DNA of 11,111 nt, taken from NCBI GenBank assembly GCA_964389095.1, contig CAYMEB010000159.1, forward strand, positions 1 to 11,111, written 5' to 3'. Source of the DNA: JABFRJ01 sp964389095 (lineage in GTDB: Bacteria > Pseudomonadota > Alphaproteobacteria > Rhizobiales > Hyphomicrobiaceae). The notes under the pieces were generated by a model, which was given only the letters and a program-made list of their open reading frames with translations, had not been told where the DNA came from and searched no databases. Below, in pieces: positions 1 to 6,228 of the stretch. Both the position numbers and the translations under genes were made by a program. The stretch's first letter is position 1. Each line of letters starts with the position of its first letter.

Positions 1-502
1 GATGACGCTGGGCGACCGCGTGGTGGTGATGAAGGACGGCCTCATCCAGCAGGTCGGCGAGCCGCTCGAGCTCTACAACAATCCTGCCAACAAGTATGTC
101 GCCGGCTTCATCGGATCACCGGCCATGAACTTCTCGACCGTCGATGTGGTCGAGGACGGCGGCGTGCTCTACGCCTCGAATTCCGCGATGCGCATCCGCG
201 TGCCCGATCCCCTGGTGGCGCGCCTCGCCCCGCACAAGGGCCGCAAGGCTACGCTGGGGATCAGGCCCGAAGATCTGCGCATGGCGTCGTCGTCGGACAG
301 TCGCGATGTAACGATCGATGCGGTGGTGGAGGTTTCAGAACAGCTCGGCGCGGAGGTGATCCTCGACGTCGTGGCCGCCGGCGCGAACATGGTCGCCAGT
401 GTCGAGCCGACGATCAAGGTCAAGCCGCAGGAGATGGTCAGGCTCGCGATCAATCCGGACCGATTGCGCTTCTTCGACGCCACGACCGAGAAGGCGATCT
501 GA
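1..502 (+). CDS. ABC transporter ATP-binding protein, UgpC/MalK type (C-terminal part, 5' end outside window)
   Basis: This is the C-terminal part of a cytoplasmic ATPase that powers a carbohydrate or glycerol-3-phosphate-type ABC importer. The first visible residues, MTLGDRVVVMKDG, match the segment that follows the H-loop in MalK/UgpC proteins (EAMTLxDR), so the Met at base 2 is internal and the gene starts before the window. Next comes the family signature around residues 27-45 (NNPANKYVAGFIGSPAMNF). A TOBE_2-like regulatory domain follows, with LGIRPEDLRM near residues 85-94 and VSEQLGAEVILDV near 111-123. The Walker A, Walker B and ABC signature motifs are not in the window, so activity cannot be judged. 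The stop lies 34 bp before the dehydrogenase start on the same strand, which suggests co-transcription. The exact substrate cannot be read from this part. Confidence 0.93.
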   Translation, partial: MTLGDRVVVMKDGLIQQVGEPLELYNNPANKYVAGFIGSPAMNFSTVDVVEDGGVLYASNSAMRIRVPDPLVARLAPHKGRKATLGIRPEDLRMASSSDSRDVTIDAVVEVSEQLGAEVILDVVAAGANMVASVEPTIKVKPQEMVRLAINPDRLRFFDATTEKAI

Positions 503-536
503 AGCGGGGCGCCTTCGGGCAGCGGGACGACATTCC

Positions 537-1418
537 ATGTCGCAATCGGTCGCCTTCGTCGGTCTCGGCGCCATGGGCCTCGCCATGGCCACCAACCTCG
601 TCGAGCGACAGTTCCGCGTGGTGGGTTTCGACTTGCGCTCCGAAGCGGGGGTACGGTTAGAGGCCGCGGGCGGCCGGGTGGCCGGGTCCGTAGCCGACGC
701 CTGCCGCGGTGCCGATGCGCTGGTCGTGATGACCGTGAATGCCGACCAGGCCGAGGACGTGCTCTTCACCCAGGGAGGCTGCGCGGCCCTGCCAGAAGGG
801 GCCAGCGTGATCGTGATGGCGACATGCGCGCCGGACCGCGTCGCCGCCATGGCCGATCGCGTGACGGCAGCCGGGCGGCGCTTCGTCGATGCTCCGGTGT
901 CGGGCGGCGTGGTCGGCGCCGCTTCCGCGACGTTGACGATCATGGCGGCTGCGCCGGACGAGACGTTCCAGCGCAACGAAACGCTGCTGCGGGCGTTGGG
1001 CTCCAAGCTCTACCATCTGGGCCGCAAGCCCGGCCAAGGGGCGACCATGAAGGTCGTCAATCAGCTCCTGTGCGGCCTGCATATCGCGGTCGCCGCCGAA
1101 GGGCTCTCGCTCGCGGAAAAAGAGGGGATCGATCCGCGCCAGGCGCTCAAGCTGCTCTCGGGCAGCGCCGCCGCCTCGTGGATGCTGTCCGATCGCGGTC
1201 CGCGCATGGTCGGTGAGGACGATCGCGTAACCAGTGCCGTCGACATCTTCGTCAAAGACCTCAGCCTGGTGCTCGACGCGGGGCGGGCGGCAAAGACGGC
1301 GCTGCCGCTGGCGGCTGCGGCGCACCAGCTCTTCCTCGCCGCTTCCGGCATGGGGCTGGGCGCCAAGGACGACAGCCAGGTGGTCGAGGTCTACCGGGCC
1401 CTCCAGCAGAAGCGCTGA
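537..1418 (+). CDS. ltnD: NAD(P)-dependent dehydrogenase, L-threonate dehydrogenase (LtnD/YgbJ) clade of the 3-hydroxyisobutyrate dehydrogenase family
   Basis: A 293-aa cytoplasmic beta-hydroxyacid dehydrogenase, full length for the family. The Rossmann motif GLGAMG is at residues 9-14, the substrate-binding segment DAPVSGG at 118-124, and the catalytic lysine is K172 in GATMKVVNQLL. The second conserved lysine is in FVKDLSLV (K240). The pattern VNADQAEDVLF (67-77), the SWMLSDR block (214-220), SAVDIFVKDL (233-242) and AKDDSQVV (276-283) resemble E. coli YgbJ/LtnD, which oxidises L-threonate to 2-oxo-tetronate, more than classical MmsB. ATG 537 was chosen because it begins directly at the Rossmann fold; the frame stays open upstream to 399, but that extension is arginine-rich and overlaps the ATPase gene. 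The neighbouring ABC ATPase fits uptake of a sugar acid or polyol. Family membership is firm; the L-threonate substrate is inference. Confidence 0.88.
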   Translation: MSQSVAFVGLGAMGLAMATNLVERQFRVVGFDLRSEAGVRLEAAGGRVAGSVADACRGADALVVMTVNADQAEDVLFTQGGCAALPEGASVIVMATCAPDRVAAMADRVTAAGRRFVDAPVSGGVVGAASATLTIMAAAPDETFQRNETLLRALGSKLYHLGRKPGQGATMKVVNQLLCGLHIAVAAEGLSLAEKEGIDPRQALKLLSGSAAASWMLSDRGPRMVGEDDRVTSAVDIFVKDLSLVLDAGRAAKTALPLAAAAHQLFLAASGMGLGAKDDSQVVEVYRALQQKR

Positions 1419-1427
1419 GGCCTCAGC
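1414..1427. terminator. Perfect 14-bp palindrome over the dehydrogenase stop, possible weak bidirectional terminator
   Basis: GCTGAGGCCTCAGC is its own reverse complement and contains the TGA stop at 1416-1418. As RNA it could form a 5-bp stem with a GGCC loop on either strand, between two convergent genes (dehydrogenase and ybaB). No T-run follows on either strand, so it is not a standard intrinsic terminator. Confidence 0.3.
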
Positions 1428-1445
1428 CCGCTCCGAGCGTACCCT

Positions 1446-1763
1446 TCAAAAAAGCTTCATGCCGGGGGGCAGCGGCAGTCCCGCCGTCGCTTCCTGCATC
1501 TTCGCCTGCGCGGCCGCCTCGACCTTGCCCTTGGCGTCTTTCATGGCCGCGATCACGAGATCCTCCAGGATCTCAATTTCGTCCGGCTTGGCGAGCGCGG
1601 GGTCGATGCGGAGCGACGTCAGGTCGCCCTTCCCGTTGAGCGTGACTTTGACCGCTCCGCCTCCCGACTGCCCCTCCACGGCGAGGGCCTTCAGCTCGTC
1701 CTGCATCTGCTGCATCTTGGCCTGCAGGTCGCGGGCCTGCTTCATCATCTTCATGAGATCCAT
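1446..1763 (-). CDS. ybaB: YbaB/EbfC family nucleoid-associated DNA-binding protein
   Basis: A 105-aa protein, the normal size for YbaB/EbfC, small dimeric proteins that bind DNA and help organise the nucleoid. The family pattern is visible: an N-terminal amphipathic helix rich in Met, Lys and Gln (MDLMKMMKQARDLQAKMQQM, residues 1-20), a Gly-rich turn and beta strand with GGGAVKVTLNGKGDLTSLRID (about 34-54), then a helix with EILEDLVIAAMKDAKGKVE (about 63-81). The start is supported by GAGGAG (1770-1775 on the minus strand), 6 nt upstream of the ATG. In many bacteria ybaB lies between dnaX and recR; here its neighbours are a convergent dehydrogenase and a divergent methyltransferase, so it is probably monocistronic. 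Confidence 0.95.
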   Translation of the reverse strand: MDLMKMMKQARDLQAKMQQMQDELKALAVEGQSGGGAVKVTLNGKGDLTSLRIDPALAKPDEIEILEDLVIAAMKDAKGKVEAAAQAKMQEATAGLPLPPGMKLF

Positions 1764-1904
1764 GTCGGTCTCCTCGCGGTGCGGCGATGGAAGTCGGAAT
1801 TCAGCTCGCGTTCACGGTGCGACGGCGATAGACACGCCACATCCCTCGATTGCGCCATATGTGACAGACGGCGCCGTCCTGCAAGTCGAACTCGAGCCCC
1901 TCCC

Positions 1905-2696
1905 ATGTCCAAATCGACAGCTGCGCCTTCAGGTCTCGCGCCGATGCCCCGTTCGGGCATCTCCAGCGTCGACCATTATCTCGAGAACGGCTATTCCAGC
2001 GTGGTCGGCATGTCGTCGCGGTTCGCGGCAGCAGTCTGCGCCGGAATCATGCGAATCCAAAGTGAATTGGGCATGCGCGGTCCGATTGCCGAGATCGGGA
2101 CTTTCGAGGGGCGCTTCTTCATCGCGATGGCCCATTCACTGGCCGAGGGCGAGGTCGCGCTCGGGATCGACCTTTTCGACTGGCCGAATCCCGAGGTCAT
2201 CGATCGCTTCGAGGCCAACTGCCTGAGGCATGGCGTGGATCCGGCGCGCAAGATCACCTGGAAGACCGACAGCCGCACGATGCGCCCGCAGGACCTCATC
2301 GACAAGGTCGGCGGTTCTGCACTGCGCTTCTTTCACATCGACGGCGAGCACTCGCGCGACGCCTTGACCAAGGACCTGGATCGCGCGCGCGCCGTCATGG
2401 CGCCGGAAGGGATCATCGTCCTCGACGACATGCTGCATCCGGGCTACCCGACCTTGATGGTTGCCGTGCACGAATGGCTCGGACGCAATGCGGACTGGTG
2501 CGTGCTGGCAGTCATCGACCGGGAAACCATCGTCGCTGCGACCAAGTTCGTGTTGTGCCGCAGGGAGCACTTCAAGCGCTACGAGGAGAGGCTGCTGGAG
2601 ATCTTCAAGGACAACATCTGGCCGCTCGGCGCCGATTTCGAGCCGCACTGGTGTCTCGTGCTTTCAATGGACACTCGGTTGGCCGCCATCACCTGA
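1905..2696 (+). CDS. Class I SAM-dependent methyltransferase (Methyltransf_24-like)
   Basis: A 263-aa predicted cytoplasmic methyltransferase. SAM-binding motif I reads AEIGTFEGRF (62-71), followed by an acidic residue ending strand 2 in GIDLFD (87-92). HIDGEHS (144-150) and VLDDMLHPG (172-180) correspond to the FIDGdHsy and LDD/HPG blocks seen in Methyltransf_24 and cephalosporin hydroxylase/macrocin-type enzymes. There is no signal peptide or membrane segment. The substrate is unknown. ATG 1905 is the most upstream reasonable start; ATG 1944 (residue 14) is a real alternative, and neither has a strong ribosome binding site. The frame is open back to 1779, but that part looks non-coding and covers the gap shared with divergent ybaB. 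The last 33 bp overlap the 3' end of the TAXI-type gene on the opposite strand. Confidence 0.82.
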   Translation: MSKSTAAPSGLAPMPRSGISSVDHYLENGYSSVVGMSSRFAAAVCAGIMRIQSELGMRGPIAEIGTFEGRFFIAMAHSLAEGEVALGIDLFDWPNPEVIDRFEANCLRHGVDPARKITWKTDSRTMRPQDLIDKVGGSALRFFHIDGEHSRDALTKDLDRARAVMAPEGIIVLDDMLHPGYPTLMVAVHEWLGRNADWCVLAVIDRETIVAATKFVLCRREHFKRYEERLLEIFKDNIWPLGADFEPHWCLVLSMDTRLAAIT

Positions 2697-3956
2697 TTGG
2701 GGTGGCGTTGCGGTGAAGGCCCTGCGCCTGAGGCGCACGGCGTAGCGAAACTCCGTCATCATCAACGAGAACAAGCTTGCGCGGTCCGCGGCCGAGTTCG
2801 ACCGGAGCAGATCCCGAATCTGCTGACCGGCTTCCAACTCGAGCGCGGTCAGGCGGTCTGCATCAGCTTCGGGCACCGCGGCGATGATCTCGGCCAGCCG
2901 CTCCTCCGGCTGCTGCTTGCCGCTTACGTTGTGGCGCCAGTAGCCGGATGCGGCAGCGAGCAGCGATCCGAAGATCCCGCTCGACATCATGATCAGGTAG
3001 AACAGGCTCTCGAACCGGTCGAACGTGTTGTCGGGCTCGTCGTCGATGAAGGCGGCAGCTCCCGGGTGGACGGCCAGAGGCGCATCCTTGTCGGTCGAGG
3101 GGGCTTCGATCTTGAGGTAACCGGGCTTGGCGCCGTTGATGCGTGAGCGCACCCCCATGATCTGGCGGGTGACCTCGGTGACCTTCTTCTTCGATGCGCC
3201 GTTGGCTGCGATGTAGCGCCAGCTCACGGAAACCGTGTTGATGGCTTCGGACGGCAGGGGGGGCGTGCCGCGAAACAGGCCGCGGGCCAGTTCCATCGTT
3301 TCGATGCTCGGGTTGCGTTTCGAAATGGCGTCGGCTTCGGGGATGGGCACGATTTGCGCGCGCCGGTCGCCCGCCTGCTTCAGGACTTCGCCGATGGCCT
3401 CGCTCTGCGGCGGAGCGACAGCGAATACGGCGGCGATGCGGCGCGTTTCGAGGGCCGTTCTGATATCGGGCGTCGCTATCGGCACGATGGTCACCCGGTC
3501 GGCCAGGCCGAAATGGGCGAGCAACTGCTTGATGAGGGCCAGATCGGCGCCTTGCAGAGTTTCGACCAAGCCGACGGATTTGCCGGAAAGCGCGGGGAGG
3601 CCGGTGATCTGGTTGCGCGTCGGGGCGATCAGGACCACCGCGTCGCGCCGCAGAATGACCGCGGTCGAGCCGAGTTTGGGCATCGCCACGTCGGACCGCA
3701 CCACGGCTGCCTCGACCTTGCCGTTCTCCAAGGCCGCCGCCGCCTGCTCGATGGTCGCCACCTCGAACCGTCGAACTCTGATCGTCCGTTCGCTCTCCGT
3801 AATGCTTTCCCTGATCTGATTGGCCAGGGCCACGGCCGGCGCCGGAAGCGCGATCGAGACGACACGGCTCGAATGCTGCCATTTGAGAACGGCGATGATC
3901 GCCGCAAACAGCGCCAAGAGAGCCGCAATGACCAGCGAGGGCCGGTGCAAACGCAT
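2664..3956 (-). CDS. TAXI-type solute-binding protein (TRAP-associated extracytoplasmic immunogenic family) with two membrane anchors
   Basis: A 430-aa protein. Residues 7-24 form an N-terminal hydrophobic anchor (signal anchor, no lipobox). Residues 33-305 are a periplasmic-binding fold of the TAXI/NMT1 type: a regular EQAAAALENGKVEAAVVRSDV block (70-90), GLPALSGKSVGLV (119-131), and LAVHPGAAAFI (294-304), matching the conserved HPGA end of TAXI proteins. Unlike the usual secreted TAXI protein, which ends near there, this one continues into a second transmembrane segment (about 318-339) and a roughly 90-aa charged tail, predicted cytoplasmic. GGAGAG (3962-3967, minus strand), 5 nt before the ATG, supports the start. 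No DctQ/DctM membrane subunits lie nearby, so a role as a tethered ligand sensor is as plausible as transport. The ligand is unknown. Confidence 0.8.
   Translation of the reverse strand: MRLHRPSLVIAALLALFAAIIAVLKWQHSSRVVSIALPAPAVALANQIRESITESERTIRVRRFEVATIEQAAAALENGKVEAAVVRSDVAMPKLGSTAVILRRDAVVLIAPTRNQITGLPALSGKSVGLVETLQGADLALIKQLLAHFGLADRVTIVPIATPDIRTALETRRIAAVFAVAPPQSEAIGEVLKQAGDRRAQIVPIPEADAISKRNPSIETMELARGLFRGTPPLPSEAINTVSVSWRYIAANGASKKKVTEVTRQIMGVRSRINGAKPGYLKIEAPSTDKDAPLAVHPGAAAFIDDEPDNTFDRFESLFYLIMMSSGIFGSLLAAASGYWRHNVSGKQQPEERLAEIIAAVPEADADRLTALELEAGQQIRDLLRSNSAADRASLFSLMMTEFRYAVRLRRRAFTATPPQSGDGGQPSVH
2723..2737. terminator. Short perfect hairpin 27 bp past the methyltransferase stop
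   Basis: TGCGCC, loop TGA, GGCGCA: a 6-bp GC-rich stem lying inside the C-terminal codons of the opposing TAXI-type gene. It could act as a terminator or 3' stabiliser for the methyltransferase mRNA. No T-run follows, and the Arg-rich coding sequence could produce it by chance. Confidence 0.25.
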
Positions 3957-4254
3957 TCAAACTCTCCACCATCCGCCATGCCAGCAAAGGCGGACCAAGA
4001 TCAACCTACACATATCAGTCAGTTACTAAGGCTTGGATATGTCGGCTGAGATCCTGCACCGGCTCTGGGACCGGGACTTGGGACTTTCTTCGTGTCGACG
4101 TCATCAGACCCAACGGATGACAGGTCCCATACCGTCGCTGGTTCAAGGTCACGGATATGTGCGCTCAAGAGAGGCCTTGGAGAAAGGCTTCAGTCAGCTC
4201 GGCTGTTCGGACATCGTTAATTGCGATGGGGCGGGCGCCGTGGCCGCCAGGGTT
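3957..4254. other. 298-bp gap with nested inverted repeats, no convincing gene
   Basis: This lies between the stop of the DppC-type gene and the start of the TAXI-type gene, both on the minus strand, so it should hold the TAXI promoter and the end of the permease transcript. No good ORF starts here; the open frame from 4033 runs antisense into the permease gene and has no family features. Structure is visible: an outer stem TGGGACC (4066-4072) with GGTCCCA (4123-4129), an inner hairpin GTCATC (4100-4105) with GATGAC (4116-4121) around a 10-nt loop, and three GGGAC copies at 4067, 4073 and 4080. An 8-bp direct repeat GGATATGT (4035-4042 and 4153-4160) flanks the structure. No clear promoter was identified. 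Confidence 0.5.
4066..4129. ncRNA. Candidate structured RNA element or leader (strand uncertain)
   Basis: The nested pairing is a 7-bp outer stem and a 6-bp inner stem separated by one base on the 3' side (4122). The inner loop AGACCCAA (4106-4113) can also pair, 7 of 8 positions, with TTGGGACT (4078-4085), which would make a pseudoknot or an alternative fold. On the minus strand it would lie in the 5' leader of the TAXI-type mRNA or in the 3' end of the permease mRNA. It was not recognised as any known RNA family; this is inference from complementarity only. Confidence 0.2.
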
Positions 4255-5136
4255 TCAGCGCTCCTTGGGGTCGAGTGCGTCACGCAACCCGTCACCCAGC
4301 AGATTGAACGACAAAACGGCCAGGAAGATTGCCAGCCCCGGGAAGATCGCCATCCAGGGCGCCTGGGTGAGGAAGCGCTGGGCTGTGTTGAGCATGGAGC
4401 CCCAGGATGGCGCCGGGGGCTGCTGGCCTAGTCCGAGAAACGACAAGGAGGCTTCGGCGATGATGGCGGCGGCGATGGACAGGGTCGCCTGAACGAGAAG
4501 CGCTGGCAGGATGTTGGGCAGGATGTGCCGGTAGGCGATCCGGTAGGCGGGATTGCCTACCGAGCGGGCAGCCTCGACATAGTCCTCGACTTTCACGGCC
4601 ATAACCTGTCCGCGGGTGAGGCGTACGAAGATCGGTGTCGCCGTGATGCCGATGGCGATCATCGCATTGGTCAACGAGGGACCGAGGAACGCCGCCAGAG
4701 CGATCGCGAGGATCAAGAACGGACAGGCGAGCATCGCGTCGGTGATACGCGAGACCAGGGTGTCCACGATGCCTCCGCGGTAAGCGGCGAGCAGCCCGAT
4801 CGGCACTCCCAGGGCGATGGCGATCGAGATCGAGACCAGGCCGGCCAGAAGCGATGCGCGCGCGCCCCACACGACGCGAGAGAAGAGGTCGCGACCGGAT
4901 TCATCCGTTCCGAACAGGTGCATCAGCGATGGCGCCTTGCGCACCGCCGTCCAGCTCTGCTTGGCGGGATCGAACGGCGCGATCCAAGGCGCTAGTACGG
5001 CGACCAAGATCAACAGCGCGATGGTCACCAGGCCAACCATGGCACTCTTGCGCTGCCTGAGGCGCCGCCAAGCGCGCCTGGCGGGCGTGTCGGAGGTGTC
5101 CTGGAGCGCAGCGTCGTCGGCGGCGGAAGCGGCCAT
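4255..5136 (-). CDS. ABC transporter permease, DppC/OppC-type (peptide/nickel family)
   Basis: A 293-aa inner-membrane permease of a peptide-type ABC importer, normal length for DppC/GsiD. A charged cytoplasmic N-terminus of about 30 residues precedes the first membrane segment (about 33-52). The family signature HLFGTDESGRDLFSRVVWGAR (73-93) follows, then further hydrophobic segments. The EAA loop that contacts the ATPase is EAARSVGNPAYRIAYRHILP (188-207). The end shows FLGLGQQPPAPSWG (233-246) and the typical LLGDGLRDALDP (279-290). It starts 4 bp after the stop of the DppB-type gene, so the two are translationally coupled partners. It is the last gene of the pair; neither an ATPase nor a binding protein follows. 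The substrate (dipeptide, oligopeptide, glutathione, nickel or other) cannot be fixed from the permease. Confidence 0.93.
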   Translation of the reverse strand: MAASAADDAALQDTSDTPARRAWRRLRQRKSAMVGLVTIALLILVAVLAPWIAPFDPAKQSWTAVRKAPSLMHLFGTDESGRDLFSRVVWGARASLLAGLVSISIAIALGVPIGLLAAYRGGIVDTLVSRITDAMLACPFLILAIALAAFLGPSLTNAMIAIGITATPIFVRLTRGQVMAVKVEDYVEAARSVGNPAYRIAYRHILPNILPALLVQATLSIAAAIIAEASLSFLGLGQQPPAPSWGSMLNTAQRFLTQAPWMAIFPGLAIFLAVLSFNLLGDGLRDALDPKER

Positions 5137-5140
5137 CGCG

Positions 5141-5150
5141 TCACCCCCTC
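5141..5150 (-). promoter_or_regulatory. Ribosome binding site of the DppC-type gene overlapping the DppB-type stop
   Basis: On the minus strand GAGGGGGTGA contains both the Shine-Dalgarno core (AGGGGG, 7 nt before the ATG at 5136) and the TGA stop of the upstream permease. This supports ATG 5136 as the start and indicates translational coupling of the two permeases. Confidence 0.75.
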
Positions 5151-6082
5151 AGTCTGGGATTGACGAGAACGTAGGCGATATCGGCCATCAGGTTCAGCAG
5201 GATATAGGTGGTGGCCGTGATGAGCGTCACGCCCTGGACGACGGCGTAGTCACGGTTGAAGACGCTGTCGACGATCAGCTTGCCGAAGCCCGGGATGGAG
5301 AAGACCTGCTCGGTCAGAACGGCGCCGGAAAGCAGCGTGCCGAGTTCTAGGGCGCCCAGCGTGATCACGGGTGTCAACGCATTGCGCATGGCGTGCTTGA
5401 TCACGACGATGCGCTCGGCGAGGCCCTTGGCGCGCGCGGTGCGCACGTAGTCGGCACTCATCGCCTGCAGCATCGCGGAGCGGGTGTGGCGCATCAACAC
5501 GGCTGCGAACGAGTTTCCCAGCACGAAGGCCGGCAGGATCGTGGTCTGGATCGAGAGCCAGAAATCCTCGAACGGGGAGACGTAACCGGATGCCGGCAGC
5601 CAGCCGAGCTGGACCGAAAACAGGAAGATCAGCATGATCCCGAGCCAGAAGTTCGGCGTCGAGATTCCCCACAATGCGAAAAGGTTGACGGCATAGTCCG
5701 TCGGCGTGTTCTTGCGGACTGCGGAGACGACGCCGGCGGTGACACCGATGACCAGGGAGATCACGATCGCCATCAGGGCGAGCTGCAATGTGACGGGGAA
5801 CTTCTGCAGCACCAGGCGGGCGACAGGTTCCTTCAGGCGCATGCTTTCTCCGAGATTTCCGGTCAGCACGCCACCGAGCCAATAGACATACTGGACATAG
5901 ATCGGCTGATCGAGCCGGTACTGCTGACGGATCTGCTCTATGACCGCAGGGTCCTTCTCCTCGCCGGCCATCACGAGAGCGGGGTCTCCCGGCAGCAACT
6001 GCTGCAGCAGAAAGATCAACACCGTCACGAAGAACAGGGTCGGGATGAGCTGCAGCAGGCGACGGGCGAGAAACGTCAGCAT
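5141..6082 (-). CDS. ABC transporter permease, DppB/OppB-type (peptide/nickel family)
   Basis: A 313-aa inner-membrane permease, normal length for DppB/GsiC. It begins with the typical FLARRLLQLIPTLFFVTVLI first membrane segment (4-23), followed by LLPGDPALVMAGE (29-41) and the periplasmic stretch ending GGVLTGNLGESMR (70-82). Membrane segments follow at about 99-121, 132-157, 180-200, 236-256 and 284-308. The EAA-like cytoplasmic loop is DYVRTARAKGLAERIVVIKH (211-230), and the conserved TEQVFSIPGFGKLIVDSVFN (257-276) and C-terminal NPRLRG are present. GGAGGA (6091-6096, minus strand), 8 nt before the ATG, supports the start. It is the first gene of a two-gene unit with the DppC-type permease. 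The gene upstream on the same strand is the unrelated PLC-like protein, 146 bp away. Confidence 0.94.
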   Translation of the reverse strand: MLTFLARRLLQLIPTLFFVTVLIFLLQQLLPGDPALVMAGEEKDPAVIEQIRQQYRLDQPIYVQYVYWLGGVLTGNLGESMRLKEPVARLVLQKFPVTLQLALMAIVISLVIGVTAGVVSAVRKNTPTDYAVNLFALWGISTPNFWLGIMLIFLFSVQLGWLPASGYVSPFEDFWLSIQTTILPAFVLGNSFAAVLMRHTRSAMLQAMSADYVRTARAKGLAERIVVIKHAMRNALTPVITLGALELGTLLSGAVLTEQVFSIPGFGKLIVDSVFNRDYAVVQGVTLITATTYILLNLMADIAYVLVNPRLRG

Positions 6083-6128
6083 CGCGACGCTCCTCCGTCC
6101 ATGAATGCTCGAGAAACGTCCTTGTCCC

Positions 6129-6140
6129 GAAGCATGCTTC
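6129..6140. promoter_or_regulatory. Perfect 12-bp palindrome upstream of the permease pair, possible operator
   Basis: GAAGCATGCTTC reads the same on both strands and lies 46 bp before the DppB-type start, in the 146-bp gap 6083-6228. This position suits binding by a dimeric repressor or activator of the transporter. No clear -35/-10 pair was found beside it, so the function is inferred from symmetry and location. Confidence 0.3.
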
Positions 6141-6228
6141 TAGTGCCTCCGCGCCGATCGTCGCGGATCATCTTCGGGCCGAGCGGGCGCGGGTGCAAGC
6201 GCCAGTGCAGGTATTGCAGGGACGAGCG

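Noticed and set aside
399..536. Upstream extension of the dehydrogenase reading frame
   Set aside because: It overlaps the ABC ATPase coding end, is very Arg/Ser-rich, and the Rossmann fold begins right at ATG 537.
4138..4152. GGTTCAAGGTC resembling a tRNA T-arm
   Set aside because: There is no matching acceptor, D or anticodon stem around it on either strand.
4033..4431. 132-codon plus-strand open frame starting in the gap before the DppC-type gene
   Set aside because: Its second half runs antisense through a clear permease gene, it has no domain-like pattern or ribosome binding site, and long shadow frames are common in high-GC DNA.
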